Numbered from the stretch's first letter, positions 1 through 7,335 are shown. The stretch: DNA of 9,332 nucleotides from Arsenophonus sp046530935 (GCA_046530935.1 JBHEQW010000079.1:1-9332); one strand, 5' to 3'. Made by a program: numbers and translations. The notes: generated from the sequence alone by a model not told the origin.

Positions 1-306
1 ATATTCTATAAAAATAAATTAATAAAATTCAATCTTCAAAAAAGATAAATATTGGCAGATCCATATCCAGATCATCAAATTAATTACTCAAACGCTTGGT
101 CATCAATTTTATTATTTAATAAAAAATATTTTCCATCTATAATTCTTTGCAAAGCATTTTTTCACACATACAAATGCTGGCATCTCATATTTTCTTTTGG
201 CAGTAAAAAATACAATTTATAAGCAACTTCTTATTTAGCAATTAATGTTTTCTAAACAACTAATTAATGAATTGGTAAATGAGTTTTAACAAATTATGGC
301 TGTGTA
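1..306. other. AT-rich non-coding stretch, nothing recognised
   Basis: No reading frame of useful length and no recognisable protein remnant was found on either strand. The part next to position 307 should contain the 3' terminal inverted repeat of the adjacent IS256-family element, but I could not match two ends with confidence. It probably is degraded intergenic or pseudogene sequence. Confidence 0.5.
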
Positions 307-1626
307 CTACCATGCGACACTCTGATGTTTTCTGAATATGTTCTCTATTCTTAATTTAAATGTTTTTTAGCAGTATGCTAATAGCAGATCAAATCCAGTT
401 AGCTAGTTTATACCTTTTATGAGCAGACATAAGCATCTTAAATACCATTGAAAATGGTTGCTTTTATCAAATCATAGTTCTTCCAGCATCGTCTTTGTAG
501 ACTCACTGTTGCAAAAGGCGATTCAATTTCGGATTTTTTGTTCGTATTTATGGTTACTGCTATGACTGGAAGTCGTAAAATACCAGAAGTTATTCTTGAT
601 CTGTCTTCAACTTCTTCATCGCTACAGAAGACTTCATTGAAAATCATGCAACAAAACATCAAGAGCTTTATTAGCGGCATAAGTGCTATCTTCTAGCTAA
701 AACTTCCAGGCATGCTCTCTGCATTGATTTTCGCTTGCTTTCCTTTATGGAAAGTTAATCAGCAGATTAGGTATCTTATATACTAGCACCGTTGATACTG
801 CGTATCTGGGAATATCTTTGCCATTGCATTGCAAAAAGCAATAGCACCATTTAACTCTTTTCCATAGCGCCTCAACCATGTGAGATACGTGGTTAAGCCA
901 AGCTAGTATACCACATTGAGAAATTTAGCTAAGTTTGGCTTCTGATTCTTAAATAAGAAATTTCTGTCGCAACGAACTCCTACCTCCATACTTAATTATG
1001 CCAATTAATACCAACATCTAAAGGCGATGATTAGCTTGCCTGACAGAACTGTTTTTTTCATCCAGACAAAGAAAAGAAATAAAAATAGTGAGTATTGGTA
1101 TTGCTTAAAATCACGCAGATGTTATTGTCTCTGCTTTTCAAGTTATTGCTGTTTCAGTATGTTGATGCTACTGCATAGAGAAGACCAGAATATTGGCTTT
1201 CACAGAAAGTTCCACTAGAGATTCCCAAAACTACCAACGTAAATAGACTCCACAGGAATGGAGCCAATGGCAGCAACTTCTTTAAGGATTTTATACGCTT
1301 CAGATAAGGGGTACACTAGCAATGAGCTGTTGCAGCATATTCAGTTGTCGCTGCGATCCCTGACATTAGACACTTTAATTTTAACATCACAACTATCCGT
1401 CTGTGATAGTTCGCTGTAGCAAATAATCGTTATAGACTACGGCATATATGACACGCAATCGAGAATGAGGCGTTCAGCACGCTATCGTAACATGGCTTCA
1501 AGCTCAACCGCAAGGACAGTAATTATCAGCTTCCTGGCCATCGTTATGAATAAGTTCATGTAAGAAATCATAAGTAATATCTAGTTTCGCGAATACCTTG
1601 TTGTAGACTTTTTTATGCCATATCAT
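307..1626 (-). pseudogene. IS256-family (mutator type) transposase, heavily degraded
   Basis: This is the remnant of a transposase of about 400 residues that once moved an IS256-family element. Reading the minus strand and hopping between frames recovers the family's protein in order. An N-terminal DFLHELIHNDG (around 1540-1580) is followed by ARKLIITVLAVELEAM. Then come NDYLLQRTITDG (1396-1431), VKIKVSNVRDRS (1350-1384), and MLVLIGIIKYGG leading to ESEA (937-1019). FPDTQYQRC (786-812) matches the family's FPxTxxQRCWVHK block. It is followed by FYDFQ (566-580), EIESPFATV (504-530; family NPIESTFATV), and a C-terminal MVFKMLMSAHKR (from 448), ending at a TAG at 307-309. There are many in-frame stops and several frameshifts, so it cannot be functional. 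The 5' limit is approximate: I used the ATG at 1626. These matches come from remembered family sequences, not a search, but the colinearity over some 400 codons is strong. Confidence 0.88.
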
Positions 1627-1769
1627 CTCTCTGTTGTTTAAATTATCCACGAAATCAATGCAGGATACCACAACAATCTCTGAAACAACTATAACCAAAA
1701 ATGAATATAACTTCTTGAATTTATTGGATAGTTAAGCAAAACAAACAGGGATTGAATTTAAGACAGCGT

Positions 1770-2027
1770 TTAGATAGACATTATTGTTTTCCTTGCTTCA
1801 ACGACAACAGCCAATAACATAAATACAGTAACTGCTATTATTGAAGTCGACGAAATATTTTCCATGAATCCTTTAAAGATAAACATTATATCGCACAATA
1901 GGAAAGCCAGAAAATACGGAAGAATAGGAAATAAAAGAAAAAAACGGATTGCTGTCTTAATCGTCTGAGATCGACAGAGATCATATGAGCGATAAGATCC
2001 TGCAGAGTATCGTTTTAGGCGTTTTCT
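1770..2027 (-). pseudogene. Possible remnant of an unidentified membrane-protein gene
   Basis: On the minus strand one frame stays open for about 85 codons between a TAA at 2028-2030 and a TAA at 1770-1772, in a region where stops are otherwise dense. The translation is basic at first (KRLKRYSAGSYRSYD) and then strongly hydrophobic. One predicted membrane segment follows TIKTAIRFF (FLLFPILPYFLAFLLCDI), and a second lies around TSIIAVTVFMLLAVVVEA. There is no good start codon with a ribosome binding site near the beginning; internal ATGs occur only after the first hydrophobic segment. I do not recognise the family. It may be a fragment of a decayed permease-like gene, or chance in AT-rich DNA, where T-rich codons give hydrophobic residues. 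Confidence 0.25.
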
Positions 2028-2117
2028 TTATCAGATCATCTATAAAGAGTTAATCCTTTGATCAGGTTGAACTAAATTGTACAAAATCTTTTACCAACAA
2101 GCATAAAATTAATCACC

Positions 2118-2140
2118 ATTATCTAATAAGGTTAGATAAT
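2118..2140. repeat. Perfect 9-bp inverted repeat with 5-nt loop
   Basis: ATTATCTAA (2118-2126) and TTAGATAAT (2132-2140) are perfect reverse complements around the loop TAAGG. The arms are almost pure A+T, and no T-run follows directly on either strand, so it is a weak candidate for an intrinsic terminator. It lies about 380 bases past the ftsX stop. It could be a leftover regulatory hairpin or chance. Confidence 0.4.
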
Positions 2141-2519
2141 CAGAAAATTATTGCTAAAGAGTTACACATTTAATCCACATTTAAAATGTAAACAATTAGA
2201 TCAGACGATTATTTTATAAAAGAATTGCTTGGTATATATTCCATCATAGTATATGTAGTGTTGTTTTATTTACAGAATTAGCTGACCTGGAAAAATTATT
2301 TAAAACTACAATAATTGAAATATAGATGTGAATACAAAGCGAGAAAACCATCAACAAATCTTTGTCAACAAAATACCCAAATATTAATTTATTACAGACT
2401 ATAAAACATTACTCAGATTCTGAATATTTCAGAAATAGCCAAGCAGCATTAACTGATGCTCATACACTAGTTTGCTATGTTCAATATTAATCACTCAAAT
2501 GATTTTCTTGCAGAAAAAA

Positions 2520-3479
2520 TTACTCTGGCGTGAAACGTCTTAAGTGTTGAGCTGTAGCCAACCAAGCAGCTAACCAGCCAATCATAGTAGCAACCAGTAT
2601 AACTAATAGCACTTCATCCCATAAAAACCATTGAATATGAAATGTAGTACCAAATAAGCATGTTACTTGTGTAACGATAGCAGTCAATTGCCATACTAAT
2701 AACGCAGAAAGCATTAATGATAGTAAAGCACCAAAGAGCCCAAGTATAATACCACCATTTAAGAAAGGACGCATAATAAAACCATCTGTTGCCCCAATAA
2801 ACTTCATCACATTAATCGTATCCCTACAGGCAAAAATATTTAGTCTTATACTATTGCCAATAACTAAAAACACTGACATGATCATTAAAATACCAATCAC
2901 CATTGCAATTTGTCCAATCAGACCAGTTAATGCTACTAAACGTCTAAACCAATTATCGTCCATGCGAACATCTTCAATTCCAACTAACTGACCTACTTTA
3001 TTACGTAGGTTTATTAATGAATGTAAATTTTGAAAATCAATTTTAGGCGTGATAATTGCTACTGCTGGTAAAGGATTTTCTTCCAAAAGATCTAATACTG
3101 TGTCAAATGCTGACCAATTTCGGAACTCAATCATGGCTTCTTCCCGCGACATGTAATTAACACTCTTAACACCATCTAATTGCATAAGTCCAGAAACTGT
3201 CTGTTTAGCGCCTTTTTCATCCAATGCTTTATTCAAATAAACTGTTAATTGAGGTGTAGGATACCATTGTTGTGCTGCTTGTGAAACATTTTTCCAAACA
3301 ATATAACAAAGACTTGGAAGCGTTATCGAGATCGCAATAACAGCTACTGTCAAAAGCGTGGCTAAAGGTTGGCGCAACATATCTGCCATTATATTTAGCC
3401 AAGCATACCGCCATTGCTCTTGCCACCCCACTTTTAATGACTTGGCTTTAGATGTTTTATGGATAGGTTTTTTAGGCAT
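2520..3479 (-). CDS. ftsX: Cell division protein FtsX (integral membrane subunit of FtsEX)
   Basis: FtsX is the membrane half of the FtsEX ABC-like complex in the inner membrane. With FtsE it sits in the divisome and transmits ATP-driven changes to periplasmic activators of amidases (EnvC in E. coli), so that septal peptidoglycan is split. The 319-residue product shows the standard topology: a basic N-terminal cytoplasmic tail, membrane segments near 38-62, 182-208, 239-265 and 288-310, and a periplasmic domain between the first two. Conserved blocks include AISITLPSLCYIVWKNVSQA, EFRNWS, LEENPLPAVAI, VRMDDNWF, INVMKFIGATDGFIMRPFL and the C-terminal IGWLAAWLAT-QHLRRFTPE. It is shorter than the roughly 350 residues of E. 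coli, the difference being in the variable N-terminal tail. The ATG at 3479 overlaps the ftsE stop by 8 nt (ATGCCTAA), implying translational coupling. No defect is visible. rpoH, the usual next gene, is absent. Confidence 0.96.
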   Translation of the reverse strand: MPKKPIHKTSKAKSLKVGWQEQWRYAWLNIMADMLRQPLATLLTVAVIAISITLPSLCYIVWKNVSQAAQQWYPTPQLTVYLNKALDEKGAKQTVSGLMQLDGVKSVNYMSREEAMIEFRNWSAFDTVLDLLEENPLPAVAIITPKIDFQNLHSLINLRNKVGQLVGIEDVRMDDNWFRRLVALTGLIGQIAMVIGILMIMSVFLVIGNSIRLNIFACRDTINVMKFIGATDGFIMRPFLNGGIILGLFGALLSLMLSALLVWQLTAIVTQVTCLFGTTFHIQWFLWDEVLLVILVATMIGWLAAWLATAQHLRRFTPE

Positions 3480-4137
3480 TCTGACCTACTATCATTCTTC
3501 CGTCGTTTAATGTTAAAATAGAATAATGACTACACGCAATAAGCTCAAGATCATGAGTGGCTACCAAAACTGTTACACCAACTCGATTGAACTCTTCAAA
3601 CAATCGCATGATTCCTTTAGATAGTTCATCATCCAAATTACCAGTTGGTTCATCTGCTAACAGTACACTAGGTTTATTAACAATTGCTCGAGCTATACCT
3701 ACCCGCTGCTGTTCTCCACCTGATAATTGAATTGGATAACTTTTCGCTCTATTAAGTAAACCGATTTTATCTAATGCTGCAGAAACTCGACGACGAATAT
3801 CCTCAGAGCTGGCACCAGCAATAATCAGCGGCATAGAAACATTGTCATATATGTTTCTATCAAACAGCAAATGATGATCTTGAAAGATCATGCCTATCTG
3901 GCGGCGTAAAAAAGGGACTTCCCGTTTTTTTAAGCGACTAATGTAATGACCACCAAACCAAATATGGCCAGTACTTGGGCGTTCAATACCACAAATTAAT
4001 TTTAATAAGGTACTTTTTCCAGCCCCAGAATGACCAGTAAGAAATGTCATTTCTCCAGGATAAAGATGGAAATCAACACCCTGAAGTGCTTGCTTCCCAC
4101 CACGATAAGCTTTACTAACATGTTCAAAGCAAATCAT
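3472..4137 (-). CDS. ftsE: Cell division ATP-binding protein FtsE
   Basis: FtsE is the cytoplasmic ATPase partner of FtsX; it binds and hydrolyses ATP to drive the FtsEX switch at the division site. The 221-residue protein is full length for the family (222 in E. coli) and has all ABC motifs: Walker A GHSGAGKST at 35-43, the Q-loop glutamine at about 86 in IFQDHHLL, the ABC signature LSGGEQQR at 138-145, Walker B VLLADEP at 158-164 followed by TGNLDD, and the switch histidine at 195 in ATHDLEL. The start at 4137 lies 5 nt after the ftsY stop. The Shine-Dalgarno sequence would fall inside the end of ftsY (GAGAG), so ftsE is probably translated from the ftsY message. The 3' end overlaps ftsX by 8 nt. 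Nothing suggests loss of function. Confidence 0.97.
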   Translation of the reverse strand: MICFEHVSKAYRGGKQALQGVDFHLYPGEMTFLTGHSGAGKSTLLKLICGIERPSTGHIWFGGHYISRLKKREVPFLRRQIGMIFQDHHLLFDRNIYDNVSMPLIIAGASSEDIRRRVSAALDKIGLLNRAKSYPIQLSGGEQQRVGIARAIVNKPSVLLADEPTGNLDDELSKGIMRLFEEFNRVGVTVLVATHDLELIACSHYSILTLNDGRMIVGQNA

Positions 4138-4142
4138 TGATT

Positions 4143-5393
4143 TTAATTCTCTCGGACAAAAAGCGATTCAATGAAATCATTAGCTACAAATGCCAAAAAA
4201 TCATCAATGCCTTCACCAATCCCGATATAACGAATTGGAATCTTAAACTGATCAGCAATAGCAAAAATTATTCCACCTTTAGCTGTGCCATCAAGTTTAG
4301 TTAAAATAATACCAGTTAAACCCACTGCTTCATGAAAAATTTTAGCTTGATTAATTGCATTTTGACCAGTACTTGCATCTAATATTAGCATCACTTCATG
4401 AGGCGCTTGTTGATCAAGTTTTTGCACAACTTTAACAATTTTTTTTAAGTCCCCAATCAAATGTGCTTTGTTTTGCAAACGTCCGGCAGTATCTGCAATC
4501 AATATGTCAATTTCCTTCGCTTTTGCTGACTGAATAGCATCAAAAATAACTGAAGCAGGATCTGCCCCAATATGCTGAGCAATAACTGGAATTTTATTAC
4601 GCTCTCCCCAAACTTGCAATTGTTCAATTGCAGCTGCCCTAAATGTATCTCCAGCCGCTAACATTACAGATTTACCTTCTGCCTGATATTGACTGGCTAA
4701 CTTACCAATTGTTGTGGTTTTTCCGACACCATTAACCCCAACAATCAATATTACATAAGGTAGTTTATTTTCTATAACCAATAGATTATTAACATCAGAT
4801 AAGATATTGGACATTTCTTGGCGCAATTTACTATAAATCATCGCGGCATCATTTAACTCTTTGTGATTAGCATGAGCAATTAGACTATCTATAATCTTTC
4901 TGGTTGTTTCTAGCCCGACATCAGCAATTAAAAGTTGTTCTTCTAGCTGATCAAATAGCTCATCATCAATTTTTTTGCCACGGAAAAAGCTAACAAAATC
5001 TATACCTATATTCTGCCGCGTTTTTAATAAACCATGTCTTAACCGTGCAATAAAATTTTCCTTTATTGATTTTTTTGATTCTTGTATTTGAGGTGCTTTT
5101 TCTTGGTCATCTATTTTTTGCAAAGCGCTTATCTGTTCACTATGTGTAAAAATTTTTGCGACCTTAACACCTCCTATTTGGCATTGAGATTTTTTTTCTT
5201 CAGCTACTTGAGGTTTCACCTTTTCAAATTTTGAAAAATGCACTGATGTCTCTATTACATCCGTCATCCTTTCAGCAGCATTATCTTCTACTCTCAGTTC
5301 GGCGGATTCTTCCTTTATCTCTCTTTTTTTTTGTGCTTTATTTTTACATCCTAATCTTAGCCAGAAAAAACTTTTTTTTTCTTTTTTAACCAT
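4143..5393 (-). CDS. ftsY: Signal recognition particle receptor FtsY
   Basis: FtsY is the SRP receptor GTPase. It meets the Ffh-4.5S RNA-ribosome complex at the inner membrane and hands nascent membrane proteins to SecYEG. The 416-residue protein has a charged N-terminal A region (about 1-110, shorter than in the 497-residue E. coli protein), a helical N domain (about 112-200) with LEEQLLIADVGLETTRKI, and a G domain. GTPase motifs are G1 GVNGVGKTT (219-227), DTFRAAAIEQL (249-259), G3 DTAGRLQNK (301-309), G4 TKLDGTAKGG (365-374) and G5 GIGEG (391-395). The start at 5393 is supported by AGGAG 11 nt upstream and by the family's opening K-rich, FFWL-containing sequence, which contacts lipid. It is the first gene of ftsY-ftsE-ftsX. 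Two oddities are the A9 run in the first codons and a diverged stretch after G5 (GEGIDDFLAF where relatives have GERI-DL-PF). It is very probably functional, as the gene is essential. Confidence 0.97.
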   Translation of the reverse strand: MVKKEKKSFFWLRLGCKNKAQKKREIKEESAELRVEDNAAERMTDVIETSVHFSKFEKVKPQVAEEKKSQCQIGGVKVAKIFTHSEQISALQKIDDQEKAPQIQESKKSIKENFIARLRHGLLKTRQNIGIDFVSFFRGKKIDDELFDQLEEQLLIADVGLETTRKIIDSLIAHANHKELNDAAMIYSKLRQEMSNILSDVNNLLVIENKLPYVILIVGVNGVGKTTTIGKLASQYQAEGKSVMLAAGDTFRAAAIEQLQVWGERNKIPVIAQHIGADPASVIFDAIQSAKAKEIDILIADTAGRLQNKAHLIGDLKKIVKVVQKLDQQAPHEVMLILDASTGQNAINQAKIFHEAVGLTGIILTKLDGTAKGGIIFAIADQFKIPIRYIGIGEGIDDFLAFVANDFIESLFVREN

Positions 5394-5404
5394 ATGCCAT
5401 TATA

Positions 5405-5409
5405 CTCCT
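5405..5409 (-). promoter_or_regulatory. Shine-Dalgarno site of ftsY
   Basis: AGGAG on the minus strand lies 11 nt before the ATG at 5393. It supports this start over the nearby out-of-frame ATG in ATGGCATATGG. The spacing is a little longer than ideal. Confidence 0.6.
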
Positions 5410-5418
5410 AGTGGTAAA

Positions 5419-5427
5419 AATATACCA
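5419..5427 (-). promoter_or_regulatory. Possible extended -10 promoter element for ftsYEX
   Basis: On the minus strand TGGTATATT fits the extended -10 pattern TGnTATAAT with one mismatch, about 26 nt upstream of the ftsY ATG. No convincing -35 box lies at 16-18 nt, although TTGCTT lies 13 nt before it. Transcription from here would leave a very short leader containing the AGGAG. In such AT-rich DNA a match of this quality can arise by chance. Confidence 0.22.
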
Positions 5428-5644
5428 TTACTAATGTAAGCAATAAAAATATGTTAGTAGTATATCGGTTGATTTGATTGCAACACGTGTTCTGACAGCT
5501 ATTTTATATTAAATTAGCGATAATTTTCATATTATAGACACTTACTTATTTGCTCTCGAATCATTAATATAGACCATCTTCGCATAGCCGTATTCATGTC
5601 AATATGCCTACACTTATAGTAGATATATTTGATGGCAATATATC

Positions 5645-6654
5645 ATGGTGATTAGAGTTTCTGATTATTAGTTAGGCAACTACAACACTTAAAATAGGAT
5701 CTGATCTTCAGGCAAGAAAAGAACTTGCGTATATTTTGGCTAATTATTATACCATATCCAAACTTACTGCTTATGAAGAATAAAAACAAGATGATGTTGA
5801 TGATCACGGCAATATTCCCACTCATTTTTCAAACTAGGCTGTCTCTTCTGTTCATGAATGCCCCCTAGTCGTTTTCCTACGAAAAATGTTTTCCTTATAT
5901 ATCAAGAAAATCTGCTGCTTTTAGTCGTACGTAAATTCCTAAACCCATTTTGTATCTCGATCTGGCCTGGATAACTGTTTTATGCAGGCACACAGGCAAA
6001 AAAAGAAAGGAAAGATTTGCATGAAATGAGAAAGAAGGTAAGCCACGAAGTCGAAGCATAAAACGTTTAAAAGTTGCTAGCCTGGTTACCTGGTCACTCT
6101 AGATTAGTAATCTCTTTTGCAAATATCAAACGAAACTTCACGGCGTTATCTTTTCTTAGGCATATATATCACTCCACTAGATAGGCTTTATCCATCTTTT
6201 ATAAAGCAAGACAGAGGCTAATGCTAAATGCTTCTTCCGTAATCTTAACCGAATATTTCTATCATATATGGCTATCCATCTGGAATTACAGATAATAACA
6301 AAGAATTTACAGACCACCTTTTTAATTTACAAAAATATTTAACTGGCAGAAAACATGAATTCGAATATTTATGTAAATAACTTGGTATGGAATATCAATT
6401 TAGTTAGCAAGCCGATGCATTCTCAAACAAATGGTATCTAGCTAAAGCGATTTAAAATCGTAGCATATCATTACTGGCTACAAAGCCATAATTAAATTCT
6501 TATCAAGAGCTTAAAATCAATCTGCGTTAATATATTTAGATTTACAACCAGAAATTATCCCAATCAATATTAAGTAGTAAAACTGCATTTCATCTATAAA
6601 AGATTATTAGTTTAAACTTAAAACCAAATGATTAAAAAAACATACTAACTTCTT
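5645..6654 (+). pseudogene. IS481-family transposase, heavily degraded
   Basis: This was a DDE transposase with a helix-turn-helix N-terminus and an rve integrase core. Reading the plus strand across frameshifts gives TTLKIGSDLQARKELAYILA then NYYTISKLTAYEE (about 5680-5775), which matches the HTH part with its YGIS..TxYKW motif. Next come SSVHE..VVFLRK (about 5850-5890), PGYL...ETSRRYLF (ETSRRYLF at 6132-6155), and TDNNKEFTD (6288-6314) followed by HLFNLQKYLTGRKHEFEYLC. SQTNGI (about 6420) is the family's PQTNGMVERFNG block, but the catalytic glutamate is lost behind a stop. The end is LRXYIXIYNQKLSQSILSSKTAF (X marks a stop), family RYVWLYNQQLPQSAL.SKTP. Several internal stops and at least four frameshifts make it non-functional. 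The 5' end is uncertain: I used an ATG at 5645 that is not in the main frame. The stop used is at 6652-6654. It lies between ftsY and ppa, a non-ancestral junction. Confidence 0.9.
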
Positions 6655-6663
6655 AGAAGTTAG
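6645..6663. repeat. Perfect 9-bp palindrome at the end of the IS481 remnant
   Basis: CTAACTTCT (6645-6653) and AGAAGTTAG (6655-6663) are perfect reverse complements around a single central T. The site overlaps the last codons of the IS481-family transposase remnant and lies just upstream of the ppa promoter region. It could be part of the element's end, a protein-binding palindrome, or chance. No T-run follows directly, so it is not a convincing terminator. Confidence 0.4.
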
Positions 6664-6678
6664 AGTTAAGCCTATTCT

Positions 6679-6734
6679 TATAATTATAATAAGAGCTATC
6701 TAATAGTGAGTTTTTTTTCATTTGCAGCTATAAT
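6679..6734 (+). promoter_or_regulatory. Candidate -10 boxes for ppa
   Basis: Three exact TATAAT hexamers occur on the plus strand upstream of ppa, at 6679-6684, 6685-6690 and 6729-6734. None has a good TTGACA-like box at the standard distance. The one at 6729 follows a run of eight T (6711-6718) and would give a leader of about 36 nt before the ATG at 6777. One of them is probably the ppa promoter, but which one cannot be told from sequence. Confidence 0.35.
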
Positions 6735-6764
6735 ATCTCTATTCAATTTTTAGATTTATTAATG

Positions 6765-6769
6765 AAGGA
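6765..6769 (+). promoter_or_regulatory. Shine-Dalgarno site that decides the ppa start
   Basis: AAGGA lies 7 nt before the ATG at 6777, the ideal spacing. The earlier in-frame ATG at 6762 overlaps this site and would add five residues that relatives lack, so 6777 is the real start. Confidence 0.8.
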
Positions 6770-6776
6770 CATTTTT

Positions 6777-7310
6777 ATGAGCCTAAATAATGTACCTGCA
6801 GGGAAAAATCTTCCTGAAGATATCTATGTCATTATAGAAATTTCCGCGAATGGGGATCATCCGATAAAATATGAAGTAGATAAAAATTCCGGAGCTATCT
6901 TTGTCGATCGGTTTATATCTACTGCTATGTTTTATCCATGTAATTATGGTTATATCAATCATACTCTCTCCCTAGATGGCGATCCAGTTGATGTTTTAGT
7001 TATAACACCTTATCCATTACAATCAGGTACAGTAATTCGTTGTCGCCCAGTCGGTGTATTAAAAATGACAGATGAATCTGGTGAAGATGCAAAATTGGTT
7101 GCAGTACCTCATTCTAAATTAACTAAAGAATATAATCATATTAAAGATATTAATGATTTACCTGAATTATTACGCGCTCAAATTAAACATTTCTTTGAAC
7201 ATTATAAAGATTTAGAACAAGGGAAATGGGTAAAAGTAGAAGGTTGGAAAAATGTTGATGCGGCAAAATCTGAGATTCTTTCTTCTTTTAAACGCGCATC
7301 TAAAAAATAA
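6777..7310 (+). CDS. ppa: Inorganic pyrophosphatase (family I, soluble)
   Basis: This cytoplasmic enzyme hydrolyses pyrophosphate to two phosphates with Mg2+, pulling forward nucleic acid, aminoacyl-tRNA and activated-sugar synthesis; it is essential in bacteria. The 177-residue product (E. coli 176) begins MSLNNVPAGK like its relatives. The signature DGDPVDV (67-73) carries the three metal-binding aspartates D67, D69 and D72. Other active-site residues present are E21, K31, E33, R45, Y53, Y57, D99, D104, K106, Y143 and K144. The start at 6777 rests on AAGGA 7 nt upstream and on the homologous N-terminus. One oddity is a one-residue insertion in the loop before K31: ANGDHPIKYE, where enterobacterial relatives have ANADPIKYE. 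The gene stands alone, between an IS remnant and the convergent ytfP-tamB remnants. That convergent order is the ancestral enterobacterial one. Intact catalytic residues argue for function. Confidence 0.97.
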   Translation: MSLNNVPAGKNLPEDIYVIIEISANGDHPIKYEVDKNSGAIFVDRFISTAMFYPCNYGYINHTLSLDGDPVDVLVITPYPLQSGTVIRCRPVGVLKMTDESGEDAKLVAVPHSKLTKEYNHIKDINDLPELLRAQIKHFFEHYKDLEQGKWVKVEGWKNVDAAKSEILSSFKRASKK

Positions 7311-7335
7311 TCATTTATAGTTTTATATTAGATGC

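Larger units (their letters stand above)
1627..2519. other. Long gene-free region downstream of ftsX
   Basis: Nearly 900 bases separate the ftsX stop from the IS256 remnant. In most Enterobacterales rpoH (heat-shock sigma factor) follows ftsX on the same strand. I checked the minus-strand frames for sigma-32 motifs and saw none. The region contains the upstream end of the IS element, a hydrophobic stop-free stretch (1770-2027, minus) listed separately, and an AT-rich hairpin (2118-2140). The remainder is stop-rich in all frames. It is best read as decayed DNA of unknown origin. Confidence 0.55.
5394..5644. other. Intergenic region between ftsY and the IS481 remnant
   Basis: Apart from the ftsY leader signals at the left end, I see no gene here. 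rsmD usually lies divergently upstream of ftsY in Enterobacterales, but no RsmD motif could be read on the plus strand. The right part should include the 5' terminal repeat of the IS481-family element, which I could not delimit. Confidence 0.5.

Noticed and set aside
438..680. Minus-strand open frame of 80 codons
   Set aside because: It is a fragment of the IS256 transposase remnant: EIESPFATV inside it is the family motif NPIESTFATV, and the flanking blocks lie in other frames.
1027..1218. Plus-strand open frame of 63 codons
   Set aside because: It is antisense to the IS256 remnant, whose minus-strand blocks can be read through the same interval, and it lacks a ribosome binding site or any known motif.
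1504..1698. Minus-strand open frame of 64 codons as a separate small gene
   Set aside because: Its second half (DFLHELIHNDG) is the N-terminal part of the IS256 transposase, which continues in another frame after a frameshift.
1640..2185. DnaA-box-like sequences (TTATCCACG near 1648, TAATCCACA near 2172) as a replication origin
   Set aside because: There are only isolated imperfect matches, one next to the IS remnant, without clustering or any origin-linked gene.
2503..2517. TTTTCT-TGC-AGAAAA hairpin just after ftsX as a terminator
   Set aside because: The stem is only 6 bp of mostly A-T, and in the ftsX direction it is preceded, not followed, by the T-run.
3229..3426. Minus-strand open frame of 65 codons inside ftsX
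   Set aside because: It is an out-of-frame shadow of the intact ftsX gene.
6762..6776. Upstream ATG as the start of ppa
   Set aside because: It would overlap the AAGGA ribosome binding site of the ATG at 6777 and add residues not found in relatives, which begin MSLxN.
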